Assembly: GCA_030770545.1 (NCBI GenBank) | Contig: CM061104.1 | Span: 17,617,001-17,681,000, forward strand | Direction of reading: 5' to 3' | DNA length: 64,000 nucleotides | Source of the DNA: Macropodus opercularis | Taxonomy: Eukaryota; Chordata; Actinopteri; Anabantiformes; Osphronemidae | Shown: positions 33,201-48,200 of the stretch, piece by piece | Numbering within the stretch: the stretch's first letter is position 1 | Layout of the letters: every line of letters begins with the position of its first letter | Program-made: the position numbers and the translations under genes | The notes under the pieces: model-generated | Told to the model about the DNA's origin: nothing | Database searches by the model: none | What the model saw: the letters and a program-made list of their open reading frames with translations, nothing else

Positions 33201-36200
33201 ATCTGAATCTATCTACACCAGCTGTGGTTAAAGTTGAGGTACATCTGGAATTCAAAACACTCCATTGACCTTTGTGCGCACATGGAGTCATATTAAGTGC
33301 TTGTTTCTCTTATCTCTCGATATCAATATTTGCCTGAACTCTTATCATTAGTTCATGTCCCCTAATCGATATACTGAAGGTTCTGTGATTGCTGCTTTCT
33401 GTTCTTATTCAATTATCTACTCAAGCAGCAGTTTATGCATTAACAGCCATCAAAGTCATCTCTTAGACATAAACACACTGGTTCAATAACCTGGTGAGTG
33501 ACAAGGTTCAAAAACAAAATCTAATTTAACCCACATTTTCACAGTTTCCCTCTCTGGGTCTCTTCTGCTGTCAGGCCATGTGCTTTTAAAATATTCTCAA
33601 CCAGCCTTGAACCGGATGATTTTGGATGAGCAGGAGGCCGTCCTGGTTTGAACGGGGCTGTGTTGTTGACAGCTCTTTTGATTCTGTTTATTCTAACGTC
33701 GTAGCACAAGTGCCGCTAATAACAGCTCTGCTCTCAGTCAGCATCTATATCCAGGCATGCCAGGCAGACTGAAGCCATTAATCAGCCAGTCAGCTGTCCG
33801 CGCTCTGATTATATGTGAGGTAATGGAGTTGGAGTCGTCTCACCGCACTAACTGCTGCTCCTGCAGTTACGCTGTTACCGTAGCTCTGAAACATCAGATT
33901 GTCAGCGAATCCCGTGATGTCATTCAGCTGATCTGAGGTGTAAACCAACAGGCTCTGGAAAAAGGAAGTTTGATCTGGTTGGATGGGAACAAATACTGGC
34001 TCGTTGTAAAGCCTGAGGTGAGGTTGTTGCTTGGATGATCAGATGAGCTGTTTTTTAGGATTAATTTTCTGTTTTCCCAGGGATCACTTAACCGTTTGAC
34101 TGTTTTGTTTCTCAGTTCTGGCAAATCAACTGCTAAACAAACTCATCACTGTTGCATAAGCAGACTTAATGCATATTAACAACAGTGGGAGTTTTTCCAC
34201 CCCACTGTCTTCTGGTGAAATTTGTTGGGTTTAAACTTTACATTGAGATGACTTTGCATTGCATGAACACCATCGACCTGCAAGACTTTAACATTACATT
34301 CACACTGCTGCTGTGTGCTCCTGCATGATTTTAATTAGACCTTCATCCTCATCTTTCCATCACTCTGCCAGGTGGCGGATGCGCAGGCTGGTGTCGATGT
34401 TGTCGCTGAATCACTAGTTAGTATGTAAAACGCTTTAAGTAAAATGTTTGTTAGGTGTCTAGACGTGTTTTTACCAAAAGGGCTTATCAGGTACTGTGGA
34501 TAGCAAAACACACAAGCCCATTAGTTCAGTTACCTCGCCGTCCTTCCACAGTACATCCTCTGTATCTGTGCCCGCAGCCCTCCCTCTCCTCAGGCCTGCA
34601 GACAGCAGCAGTTAAGACAAATACATGTGCTCAGCACTTCTTTGCTCCGCTCCGATGTCCTGTGTCCCCACGGAGACGCTGCTGATGTGGATGTTATTGT
34701 TTAAAGAGGAGTTCCTCCTGACTGTGTGGCAGGGTGGAGGAGCCATGACGGGTTAACCTGCCCCCGGGTGGATGGGGCTTCATAAATCTTTGCTGTGACG
34801 GCGAGTTCCTGGCCCGGTGCAGGTTGCAGGACCAACGAAAGAATCTGAGACCCTGCTCGGTCTGCTGGGTCTGTGTGCATGGTTTGGACAGGATGTGGGG
34901 GTCTCGCTCGCAGCAGCAGCGGAGAGCAGATGAACGGCCTCATGGGAGGCAGAGATAACATCTATGGGTCACTGTGCTCTCACCCTCTGCTTTGTGTGCA
35001 AGTGGTGGAAAAAGAGTCTTTCTCGTCTGCTGAGACCAAGACAGACTGGTGTTCGTGACCATCACAAAGCGACAATGACCATGGGGTGTGTATGTGCAGC
35101 GCTTAAAGCAGATGAGGAGAAGTAAGTGAAGACAAGGAGCGATCACTGAGGCTACAGTCTGCTGCCCTCGTGTGCTCCGCTCGCTGCACAGACAGACTTT
35201 ACACGGCTGATGCTGCTGCGGAGTCACCTCCCCTGACTGCAGGGATGCATGACTACGGTAGAGATGTCCGCACAATGTGAGTGGCCTGACTTATCCAACA
35301 TGTATGTCTTCAATAAAATACGAGTCCATAAAATGATGATCTCCTGCAGGGGTGCCGGAATAAACAGGTATTAACAATGACCACAATATTTAAAAAGTAA
35401 AAATATATGTTAATCATACTGCTAAGATTATTTATAGAAAACATTGGGGTTGTAAGTTAGAAAAGAAGGTGCAGTTTATCTGTTTTCATAAACTAAAGCA
35501 TTACTTTAGTCCTGTGTAATATAAGTTAGGGATTGAGTGAAAACGTTTTCCATTTGCTGGACTCTACTGAATCCAATCAGTTGGATTTAAATTTTTTAGA
35601 AAAGCTGTTCCACCATGCATCACTTTCCATCCATAGTTTTTCCTCCGAGCTGTAAGTGGGCCTGACCGGCGTTAGTGTGTTTAGTTTAGTGTGTGTGACT
35701 GAGCCGTGTGGACAGCATGAGGCATGGCAGCGACGGAGGGGAGCTGGACGACCATCCCGCTGACTCCAGCGCTCGTTGTTTGGTTTGGCATGCCATCCAA
35801 GAGCCCTCCAATCCAAACACCGGGGGGCTGTTCACAGCCCATTACCTCCGTGATTGACAGGGCAGCCCACCACTCAGAGGGCTGCACATGAAGCACATCG
35901 CCGGCTAGTGCCAGGAGTTTGTCGCTGAGGGTGATGATTTAAGCGGCTGATTGATGTAACTGTAAAAGCATTCCTTAAGCTTGGAGCAGCTATAAAAGCT
36001 GGATTTGGATCTCCTCGTGGGCTGATTATTTTTCTTTTGTCTAGTCATACTTTCTTTTTACAGCAGCATTATTCAAGGTGTAGTTTTATAATTACTGCCA
36101 CTTACTGCCGGCCCCTGATGGACCTAAATTTATGGAGCCTAATAGGACTTTGGTTCTTACGTTTATATGACTCTGGTTATGTAAGCAGTGCTCCTGACAG

Positions 36201-39200
36201 GGCTGAGGTGGATGTAAACAGACTCCGTTAAAGTACAACTCAGTCACGTAACATGACTGATTATGACTTAAGGGCCTCGATTATGTGTCATGATATAATT
36301 CAACACGTTAACGTATAATAGTATATTATTACATCACCCTGCTTCCTGTAGGAGGGGCTGTTTTTTGAGTAAATTTTAGTGCGGAACTGTGGAAGCTGTG
36401 GTTGCTGCAGTATCTACCAGCCGGTTTTGCCAGAACCGTGTTTGCGTTGGAAGGTAACGGATGCATGTTCTAAATTGCCTGTGTGACGTGTTGGTCCTGT
36501 GATGAGCTGGCATCCTGTCCAGGATACGTATTACGTTATTAACTATCACCTGGGTAGCGTGCAGTCGTCCTTGGTATTTCACAGGAATCATGAACTAAGC
36601 TGAGGCCTCTTTCTGGGAACGCTGACTCTGTGGCACTGGTTCTCACCATTAACGGGGCTTCCCTCCTGAATAAGCCGGGCCAAACTATGCAGTGTCCCGC
36701 CGAGTCCAGAGATGAGGACATGGGCTTGCAGTGAAGCCTAGCGGTTCCTACTTCCTACCAATGACAACGTGCATCAATCTTAGCCGCCCTTTAGTCCTGG
36801 ACCCTGCCAAGCAAGAATAAAAAACAAAAGACTCGGGCTGCTGGAATAAAACAAAGGCTGGATTATCCTCTCCAAATGTCTCTTAGCAAGACGGTTCCTC
36901 TGCGATCCCCCGTGGCTCAGAACGGAAGAAACGTCATAATTTTAGCTCCTGTCAGTCAGTCGCCTCATTCCTCGTTTCCTCTCCTGTGCTCTCACACTTT
37001 TGCCTTGTCCTGCTGAGAGGGCAAATAAAGTCAGAAATCAAATCCACCCTTCTTGCCTCCACTCCGTCCTGAACACATCATTATACATTGTTTGTGACGT
37101 TTATTGTTCTACACCTGCTGACGTTCAGCAATAACCCTGTGAGGTGTGGAGCTTTTTCACTCCCCGGTTTCCCCAAACGCTTGAGGAATTCCACCTCGGT
37201 TCCACTGATTGTGATCACATCCAATCGCACAAGTCTCACTTTCACTTCGCAGCAGTGTGTTTGTTCAGGTGCAGCAGGCCCTCCGCCCAGTGGCTTTTAC
37301 GATCAACGGCCTTGATACAATTCATACAATTATTAAACAGTGAGGCAGGAGGAGGTTGAGATGTGGCTTCTAAATTACTTCCGATAAAATAAAAGTGAGT
37401 AATCGTAGGTATAAATCAATAAATTAGGTAAATGGTCTGAAATCAGCCAATCGAAAGATCTAAAGATTACTAATTATAGCGTAAGATATCTTATTGGTTT
37501 AATCTGTACAAAAACTGAATGTTTTTACCAAGCTACAGTACATGAGGTTATGGCCTTAACTGTTTCTTTGCTGGGAGCAGTTTCCAGTCAGTCAAATCAA
37601 CATAGTTCATAAAACAGCAGATGTGAGCTTCTTTATTCTTGATGGATCCAACTTGATCAACATTTTCTTAGTGACTTAACAAATCCATTGGAACTAGCAT
37701 CATTTAAAACTAATTGCTACATATTATTCCTGGGTGAAGTTAAACAATTAATGTACCTTTCTACATCTTTTCATCTTAACATTCCCTCAGGTGACTTCAT
37801 TTAAGGAGTTCTAGTTCAGTGAGCATGCTGCTATACGTAACAGTACAGTTATGGGAGTTCGATGCAATATTTGAAGGTTACTGATCTCTCATGTATGGCT
37901 ACAGAAGCCAAAGTGGATGGGAGGTGCCAAAAAGCGCAGACGAGACAGGGTGGTCCGGAAACGGCCCGGAGATCCAGTGAAACTTAACAAGCATGTTCCC
38001 TTTGGATGTTAAAATGAAGTGTAACTCAGATATTAATGTAGCAAGTATCACAACACAGCAGAGGAATGTAAACTGGAGCACTGGGACATTATGTTGGACC
38101 CTGACCAGCTGCAGCCGAATAACCCCTTCGTCACGATCGCTGAAATTCTCCCCCAACGGCCGGCTACATTCAAGCTTTGGCTTTTCACCACGGTTGGCCA
38201 GGAGCAGGACCAAAATGGCGTCTAGTTACTCATCTGGGGAAGACGCAGCAGTGATTATTGGGATAAATCACTTGTCGTGGTGATTTAAAGGCAGCTGAAT
38301 GCGTGAGAGTTCAAGAACCAAGCACGAACAGTTGCTGTTACCTCTGTGGCAAGGATGTGAATGGCGTGACAACCTCCTGACTTGAGATCTGTATGTTGTC
38401 GTTCTCTCCAGAGGTGGCCATCCTTTGGGCTGCTCACCAGGTTCACCACAGCTCAGAGTACTATAACCTCACCACCGCCCTCAGACAGTCCCTCACTCAG
38501 CAGTTCGCATCCTGGGTAGGAGCTTGTCCATGCTCATGAAACACAAGTCTGGTGAGGACGAGAGCAAATGTGTGTTCACATTTTTTCCTCTTCCTCCTCA
38601 GATTTTCTACCTGCCCCTGGCTCTAGCTGTGCCTCCATCCATATTTGCTGTTCACATCCAGTTAAATCTGCTGTATCAGTTCTGGATCCACACAGAGGTA
38701 AATATGAAAACATGGGCTTTGAACTCTCTGATCAGCTTTTTCTGTGGTTGTGAAAGAAAAAATGTCTTTGGATCATGAGCCATAAGAAAAGAAACACTCG
38801 CCGCTGACTGTAGCAATGAGACAAAATCACAACAGACACTTAAACTTACAGTAGACCTGCTGCTGAAAGATACGGTGTAATGAAGTGTAAACTAAAACAA
38901 GCACATAATAGGACGGTGAAGGAAATGTGATGTTTTCACTCATAAAACATTCAACAGATGGAGGGAGACAGTTACAGACAGGGAGGCTGTCCAGTAATGT
39001 ACTGTGAGCAGCCATTGTCCAAAAGCAGCCGTTTTTGATGACTCAGGCATTTTGCAATCACACATTTATCAGCTGTAGAAGAGCTGTGATAGATTTAATG
39101 CATGAAACGAGACAGCGATGTGGTTTTCTGAAGCATGATTTAGGCCGTGTAAAGAAAAGAAAATGTCCAACCATATGCAAGATCTGAACAGGAACCATGA

Positions 39201-42200
39201 CAACAGCGGGCAAAAACTAAAATGTAACCGTTTCTAATTCTTGATGTAATCACATAATCAAGTTGTCCTTAGTTTATAGATGTGGAGAATATAAAGTTGG
39301 GGTAAGACTGCATCTTGTTCTCACACTGTATGAACGTACCTGACTCTGATCTAACGTGACAGGATAAAAGCCCACAGTTATCTTCCTCCCTGTGCAATAT
39401 TAATCCCTCTGCTACACTGAGCCTTTGTAGATTCAGCGTTGCAGTGGAACCTGTGTTCAATAAAAAATAATGAGATTTTATTAAATATTCCAAACAGAAG
39501 CATGACCACTCCGTCTGCTTTTAAAGTGACTGGGAGTATCACTCTTACAATCCCCACGGTCGTTAGAGGGATTGAATGGATTTGGAACGCCTTCCATCTT
39601 TTTAGGGCACTATTAGTGAAAAGAGTCGTAATAGTCACAATTTTCAATTTATGCCTTCTTTATGGGCTTTTTTTGATGTCATGTAATTTATTGGCACGTT
39701 ATTCGCTGCAGCCTCAGAACCGGAGTGAAGTGGCGGAGACCCCTTTCATTCAAGATAAAACTCTCACGCTCAGCTGCCAGACTCAGCCATTGTGTGGAAA
39801 TAATGAATCACTGAGAAATTCTGTCCAGACGTGCACTTTTCTCCAGCTTGAGAGCTCGGTCGTATTGATGAGAAACATCAGAAAATCCGAGGGGTCCCAA
39901 CAAAAAAGCGAAACACGAGCTGTGTGAATTGTGAATGACTCACTGGTGCGTCTGTTTGATATCTGCACAGAGAAAAGCATTTGTGTTCATTTAATGCACA
40001 AAACGAGCTCATGATGCATTTAACTGTATGTGTGTGTTAATGGGCTCAGCCATTATCAGCAGTGTTAACATCGCTATGTTTGGCGCTTGTCCTCCCTCTC
40101 CTCCACTATTGTAGTTGTTATGCTTCAGCACCAGTCAATAAATATTTCTCATTGGAACCTGGTTACAGTTGAGAAGGTATGAAAGGGAAATTACAGCTCA
40201 CTTTGTCTTTTGTACAAGTATTTCACGCTTTGAACACTTACTCCCAGTCATTCTTTGGGCTTCTGCTTCTGAAGCTAAACCCAGTTAAATTCTTTAACAG
40301 ATTCCTGATATATTTAGGTTATTATTCTTATTTTTCCACGAACAACATTTGTTGTAACTGATAAATACAAACAGTTCCATATGTGATGCAACCCTGGACA
40401 ACAGCAGCAAGATGCTGGCTTGTTAGTTACGTGTGGCTATGAAACACTGGGATGTACCACCACAGGGCTAACATGTCACTTGTGCTCTCAAGATTCTCAT
40501 GAACTGAGAGCGTGCATGGTCCCGAGAGGATACATCCTTTGGATCCCAGTGAATTATGAGCTGTTCTTAATCTCCGTGACATCGAGACTTCATAAATGTT
40601 TATAGCTCTTTAAATCCACGCCGCATGTTCAACAAAGGTGTTTGTTTATGGGAAGTTAATGAGCAAAAACATTATATTACAATTATCGTATTGTCTCGGT
40701 TTCTGAACCTCTTTAGGTAATACAGTGTTATGCACCTGCCCTGAACAGATAACAAGCAAACATTAAACTTGTCATATATTTAATGTGAATCTTTTTTCTG
40801 TATTGTTTTATTTCAGCTGATCAGAGACCTTGGACCCTTGGAGTGGGTCTTCAACACCCCGAAGCATCACAGAGTTCACCACGGTCAGATATGTTTGGCT
40901 TTTATACACGAGTGTGACAATCTAATCTTATAGACCTAAGATAATATATCATTGTGTCTTTGAGGAGCAACACTGGATATTTAATAAAGGCTGAGAAGCT
41001 CTGTTTTAGTTTGTTTGGTCAGTTCCTCTGTTGGCAGGTTGACCATTCAGGCGCGGAAAGGAAATGCCCGTGAAGGAATGAAAGGCGTATTTGGTTCCAA
41101 GGACACTTTTTGTAATTCGTATAACCTCTGCATTAAACTAAGTCGGTATTTCAACAGGGAGAAACCTTTACTGCATTGACAAGAATTACGGCGGAATCCT
41201 GATTATTTGGGATCGATTATTCGGTAAGACACCACGTCAGAGTGAAGTTCCTGTGACTCTGAAATGTTGATCCATACCCAAACTAGGCCTTTTTTGCTTG
41301 TTTGTTTAGTTTTCTTTGTAAATGATTGCACGTGTCCTCCTCAGGTACCTTTGCTGAGGAGAAGGACAAAGTCATTTACGGCCTAGTCTTCCCAATCAAC
41401 ACGTTTCAGATCCTCTACGTTCAGGTCAGTCCCGCGGCCCATCTGCGGTGTGGCTTCCATAAGTCGGCCACCGGTCAAGCAGCTCACCTCCATCCATCTG
41501 AGAATAACCACCTCCAGTAGATGAGGCGTGAGCTCATGTTTCCCTCACTGGCAAAGTGGCCGTTTTGTAACCATAACATTATTACTCTACTCTAAACAAA
41601 CTGCCCAGCTGGGGTGACGGAGGCCAATAAAACGAAATGCCAGGAGCTGGATGTTATGATTATTTTTGCTGCCCTCATATTTGGCAGAGCCCGTTGTGAG
41701 CCCGCCCAGTGGAAGGCAGAAACGTTTCTCGTTAAGATTAATTATCGCAGCTATTGCTTCGTTAACACAGGTCAGTTAAACGCAGCATTTGATTACATGT
41801 TTGAGTTATGGGCTTTTGTTTCTTTTAGTTACACTACTATTTGCATCTGTGGAGAAGGTCCAGCACTTACAAGACTTTCAGCGACAAATTGTCAACTTTC
41901 ATCAAAGGTCCAAGTTGGCAACCTGGTAAATCTTGGCTGGGCGACCATAAGGACAATCCCAAGGTTTGTAGAGAAAATATCTGCGTCCATCACTGAACCA
42001 GGCGTATTTTTACAACAGTAAATGACTAAGAACATTCCATATTGACGAATTCACATATTTTAAAAGTTTTACGAGAAAGTGCCACATCAAATAAGAAGCC
42101 GTAAAGCCTTTGTAGAGGGAACACAATAAGTTAATTTTCACTGTCTTTAAAGTCAGTCTGTGGGATTGAAACCGCATGAAGCCGAGTGTAAATGTGAATG

Positions 42201-45200
42201 TGTGCGTGTTCAGATAGAAACACAGTCTCCAGTTGTGTGCCTGGTCCGTTCTGTGCAAATGAAGTGGTTCGCTTTGAAATAACGCTTATGTTGTCGCGTA
42301 TTTAGCTCCCTCATGCTTCACACTTCACACAGAAAAATCTCCCCTTTGGCTCCTCGGGTAAATTGGACCCTTAAACCCAGCGGGGAGATTCTAAACGCGG
42401 ACAAAGCTGCAATTTAACGGAAATATCTTGAAAGGCTTCATGCAGATGTCTGCTCCTCTATGTGAAGGAGAGAAAGTCATGAAAGAAAAGGGGAGTGAAG
42501 GAGGAGAGAGGGTTGAGCACGGTTCAGCTCTGTGAGAATAAGCAGAGCTGGATGCTGGAATACCTACGAGGTTGGAGATGGGATGCGAAACGAACTCACA
42601 TGTGGTAGTTTGTTTTGCTCAGGATCCTGGGAAACCCCCTGATCCAGAGACAGGACTCTATGATGAGCCAGTCCCGAGTTCATTCCCAGAAGAGGACACA
42701 GTTTCGACATAAATCCCTCAGGCCTAATAGCTTATTGTTCAGATGCTAACACAGCCAAAATCAGGTCAAATGACTCAGGGAGTTGTTACAGAAGGACTCA
42801 TCTGTTTCTCAGCATTTGGGAGGAACCGCTACACCCAGACATCACTGCATCACTGTAAATGGAACACAGCAAATTCATTTTACCAGTTTTGAAATATTAA
42901 AAAGTCCTTTTAGCTACAGAAAAAATAAACACGCACAGAGAAGATGTGAGCAGTGATAAAGGTCATGAGACCAAACTTGAGCCTGGTTCACTTTGGCTGC
43001 AGTTGTCCGTGATTTTTTTGTTAGATAAATTTAAGCTGTACAGGAAATGAGACGAGCGTTGACGAATTAATACGTATAAAGACAGACAAACACACCATTC
43101 TGTGAAATGTATGAAATTCCTGAACATGATAGCATTAATATTTAGACTTGGATCAAGTGCTGCTGTTTGTTATTTCAACAACACGGGCTGTCTGCTGTGA
43201 GAATCTGTCCAGAAAATTACCGTACTTGTCGAGATTGGGGAATTAAACATGTTTAATTTTCCTTGTGCAGGTCACCGGCAAGGAAGTGCCTCATTATCCC
43301 ATCTGGCCGCTGCATTTACAAGTTTATGTGGTCATACATTTCCTGCTGGTGCTGTTTATTTACCACGATCTATTCGAAAACAAGATGGTACGTATGTTAC
43401 TCTGAACGATTTAAATCTGCAACCTTGTGGTCACACACTGGCTACTGTTATCTTTAAGTTACTGTAATCCCTCGTACTGTTCAAACTATGACAAGGTGGT
43501 CCAAGGTTCTTAATTTAAGACTTTGCATGTTTGTTTGCCAACATTATTTCACCCAATTATGCAGTTTGTTGTGGCTAGTCCATGGTTGAGCAGAGTCCTC
43601 TACTTAGCCTGCAGGAAAAGACTAGGTCTGTGTAACATCATGACAGAATGACTGATCGGCATTCCCCTGCAGAACAACCTTTGTCTATTATTTTCCACTC
43701 GACAAGCCAAAAGACCCCCTTCCTCCTTCTGGAAGAAAAAAACAGAAACAGGTCTCCTCAGAAGTTATCTTTGGAAGGCGATTTTCCCCAGGCATAGTTT
43801 TGGTTAGCCAAAAAGTGCCGTCACGCCCAGCCCCTTCAAACTCCCAAATAAAATGGCCTGTCTTTTTGTGATCGCTACCTCAGTGGAGCTCCTTCATTTG
43901 TGGTTCCCCCTCGCGCACGTGCACGCACACACGCGCACGCGTCCAAGGTTTGCCCTCCCTCTCTGCGAATGAAACACCAGCTGGTGGTCCGGCAGAGAAC
44001 ACAAACGCCTTAATTGTCGAGTCAACCATTTCCCAACCCAAACAGCCTTCAGGATGCAGCAATCAGGACTTGGAAGGAAAATAACAAAGTGAGCGCCCTG
44101 GCCAAACAATAAATCATGTCACTCTTATGTATTTATACCCACATGTTCGCTAGCTGCTTATTTAACTTGACAATTGATGATACACTGCCGGACAATTTAT
44201 GGGCTTTGCCTCAATTCAGAGCCATGAAAACTTGGTTTCAAACAAGGGAAGCTACTCTTCAATTATATCATCAGTGGGCCAATGTGTGCATTTTATTATA
44301 GGTTCCCTAAACAGTTGCGATTAAGGGCTGAAGGGAAATTGACCAAGCCAGGACTTCTCATCGTTCTGCATCTCAGAACAAACCTCTGTTTGTTTCAGAT
44401 TTCGAGCTTCAGTACCTGCTCTCCTGTAAGTTACAGCATGAGGCCAGTCAGAGCATCGAAAAGCCTAAATGTCACCACAGATGTGTGGAATCTCACTTTA
44501 GGGTGCAATAAGTTCATTTTTATTGTCCCATGCTATACCACATAATTACTATGCCTGCTATGATTTGCTTAAGTTGTCAGTACCAGTGAATCAGCATTTA
44601 CTTCACTTCACTTTCTGGTGCTTGTAATGTTTTGGAAATACTATTTGGACGTTTTTGCCCTTTTTAGTCATGAACAGCAAAATATAGATGTACAGTAGCT
44701 GACATATGTGACCGGATCTTTAATAGATCATAAATGTGATCTCGTCTGCATAAAATAAATTCCTGTGTAAATTTTTTATAACCGTTTCACGTAACGGCAG
44801 CTTTTCGTAGGAAGATGCAACGTCCTGCGTGGTGAATTCTGCTGCTGCATATCGGGGAACAGCAGGCCAACACCACGGCGCGCAGCGCTGCCACCAGATG
44901 TGAACTTTCACTTCTGCCCTGCTCTGTTATTGCTGCCGTTTGACACTTGATCACATTAAAAATTAGCCCGATGAAAGACGCACGAAACAACAGCTTCTCC
45001 TCCTCCTGTGACTCCACCTGAGGGATTTGTGGAGGATTTTCTCTCAAGCGTAGCGTCTAGGTTTGTGCTCCTGGGATGATCGATAGTCAGACTGTAAAAT
45101 AAATATATCAAGATCATGTGACCAAGGCCTTCTGGACGACCGAACCCCCTGGGTTATGAAACACAGATAAGTTCACATAACCTCTGATGCCAGAATCATC

Positions 45201-48200
45201 TCACTCATTACACCTCTTACTAAAACTAACTGTATCTGTAGCCTTTGACCTCTTGGGCAATGATCAGCCAGCTTAATGAACTTTGACAGTTTGGGGTAAC
45301 TGTTGTTTCTCCAGTCTGATATAGTAGATGGATTGATCCCAAAATTCCTCCTGTTTGAATCATGGAAAACTTAATCTGGTTTCCCACATGAGGCCCTAAA
45401 AGGCATAGTTCGTATTAGGCCTTATGAATGAGTACTCTTGGATAAAGATAAAGGGAATCGCTTTTATTGCATCCTGTTGATGGGTAAATGTCGTGTTTAC
45501 TATATATGGCCCTCTGGGTCGGTACAGTATAGGGAGCATACAGTGAGATTTGGCTGTGGGTTGATTTGCCTTTGTATTGAGTGTGTGAGAAATATAACTA
45601 AGTTGACAGGACACAGCGTCCTCAGGAGAGGCTGGGCTTCCAGCTGCTGCCCTCTGCCAAGGCCGTAGGTTAGAGAACACAACTTTGACCGTACATCACA
45701 TACTTTGCTTTGTGTTTTTGCATGTGAAAAGGTCAGGGACATTCTGTATCAGAGCTCTTCCCTCCGTTGGTTGTGTTGGCTCTGTTCGTGGGCTATCGGG
45801 ATTCAAGCTGCACTCTCTTCCCCCGGTGGTCAAGTCCCTCCTGTCAGGACCCATCTGTGATGATTGGAGCGTCTATGTAAACTGGTCATGTCAGTGTAAA
45901 GTAAGAGGTGCCGTGTGCTTTCTGCAGGATACCGTGTGTGCCAGTGCACTTATTCCAAATGTCAGACATGTTTTGCTTGGATTTGCCAAGGAAACAGTCG
46001 GAACAGCCGTGCGGTTTATGACCGTTCTCCCAGCGAGGCCTCGTGGGATCGTAGCTCAACCAGCCATTATATTGATTTAGGGTTTAGATTTGACTGCATT
46101 TTTTCTTTTACTGCGTTTCTCATGTCATGCGAACATATCTCTATCCTAGATACTGTCCCAGTCCGCCATTCTGGGGATGACCAGCTACGTTCTGCTCACT
46201 CTCACCTCCTTGGGCTTCATCATCGACCAGAGGTACAGTACAAGATACGATCTTATCTTATGTTATTGCTCGTCAGTTGGTATGTGTTTCATTAGGCCGA
46301 CAGTGTTATTCATGCTGTTATTCATCAAGAAAATATTAAGTTTTTGGTTTATTGTTGAGAATATTTATTCAGGCATTTTAGATTCCTTTGTATGATAAAC
46401 AATAAAAAATAGCTAAATCTCCAAAACCCACAAATATTACATTTGCTAGAATGTAAAAATGTGGAAGAATTTGGATGAATTGTTGACATCAGGCTCAACA
46501 GAAGCAGGTAAAATAGTTCCCATAGTTATAATAAACACCATATCCCTGTTTGTTTAAATATTTAAATTAAAGTTAATCTAATGCACCTTTTGGAGGTGGT
46601 ACTAGACGTGGTTAAAGCATAAAAAAATATTTTTTTAATCTTGTAATGCAATTATTCCTATTATTATAACGTTAGTATTATTATTTTTGTTTTATTTATC
46701 CTGCAGCCTGGATGGGCTTGGATGGTCTATTTATAATTAATAGCTATTAATATTATTACTAAGCCTACTTTAACTACCATGAATATAAATTACATAATTA
46801 GAATCATCTTACCACACAACACTGGGTCTGACCATGATGGTGATGCTGTTTGAGCTCCATCTCTTCTGGTTTTTAAAGCTTCTCCCCCTGAAACATCATC
46901 ACAACAAACTTTGTCCTAGAGGTGAAAACATGATGGCCAAAAAGGTGAAGGACTCAAGATGTAATGTCATTAAGCCGCGTGTGTGCTCATGTTCAGGCCC
47001 ATGGCAGCTGTCCTGGAGATGCTTCGCTGCGTCGTCATGGTAACAGTGCAGAGGTTCAGCCTCATGAAGCCCCTGTTTCCTTCACTGGCTGTGCCCACTG
47101 AGGTAAAACCACCTGTTTGTTACAATTCTATCACAGAACTCAGGAAAAAAAGGGAACTGAAAACCGATGCTGTCTATGGTTTTAAATTTGCCATGAAAAC
47201 CTTTAGAGCAGCTGAGACAAACGAAATTCATCTCCAGATGTTAACTTGGAAGCTTATATTTTTTTTCAAGTTTGCATCTCTGTAACTTCGCTTCATTATT
47301 TTTTGAATTTATTTTTTTGTAAAAAGCAGAGGGGGTTTTGTTTCCAGTGACACCAGCTCACTAATGTAGCTCCGACCACGTAAGAACTACAACCATTTTC
47401 ATTTGCTTTTCTTAGTCCAATGCACCAAAAATGTGTGTGAAGGATGAGGGGGTTAAGTTTTACAGCCACATGGGTCTTTGCATTATCAATGAATTATGTC
47501 ACACGCTGGAGCGTCTCCGGTAGGATACCACATTTCACTGACTATAAATCCTACCGACGCTGACATGCGGAGACTAAACGTACCACACGGCAGCTGAGGT
47601 CGACACTATTGTAGTTTGGCCAACTCGTGGAGTTACGTTCACTGGAGCTGTTATTTCAGCTGGGACGTGCACAGTCGCCAGCTAAAACAAAGTTTTCTTG
47701 ATGTAGTCATACGAGCATAGAAGAGACAAGTGTGAGGGTATTTTTCCTACAGGTAGAGCTTCAACAAGAAGGACCTAATACTGTGGTTGTGAGTCAGACA
47801 CTTAAAGTTCACGCTTCTACAAAACCCAAATATTATTACAGAAGCATAGACAGAGCTGAGTATTTGGTAAAACGGTCGTACGGCAGGTTCGAGCTTCTGA
47901 ACAGCTCATAAACACATTGTTACTTCAGGTGCATGTGTTGATTCTGTGGTTTTTCTAAATTTTCTATTGTTCCTTTTGACTGAAGAGTCGAGCTTCAGCT
48001 TATATTATATATTTCACAATATTTCAATGTCATCGTCTCTGCCAACACTTTGATTCAAAATTAGATTTGATGTCCATTTTGCCATTTTCAGTTTCTATAA
48101 AAAAAGTGAAAGCAAATATATTAGTTATTGCACTTTTAAAAAAATGGCATAAATGCAGAAATTCATTAGTCTTCAAAAGATTTGCTTGGTACACAACAAC

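Larger units (their letters stand above)
31322..38411 (+). other. agmo intron 3
   Basis: The second-longest agmo intron, 7090 bp. It contains several complex, repeat-free blocks, for example about 32440-32720 and 33740-33940, the PBX-site block at 35690-36010, and an old retroelement scrap at about 36485-36530. AT-rich patches occur at 35360-35500 and 37380-37520. No extra exon is recognised. Confidence 0.75.

Noticed and set aside
39439..39927. 162-codon + strand frame in agmo intron 5
   Set aside because: Lies between confirmed agmo exons that join in phase without it, and has no family match.
41614..42021. 135-codon frame overlapping agmo exon 9
   Set aside because: Wrong phase; the exon frame giving LHYYLHLW and IKGPSWQPGKSW matches AGMO and both neighbours.
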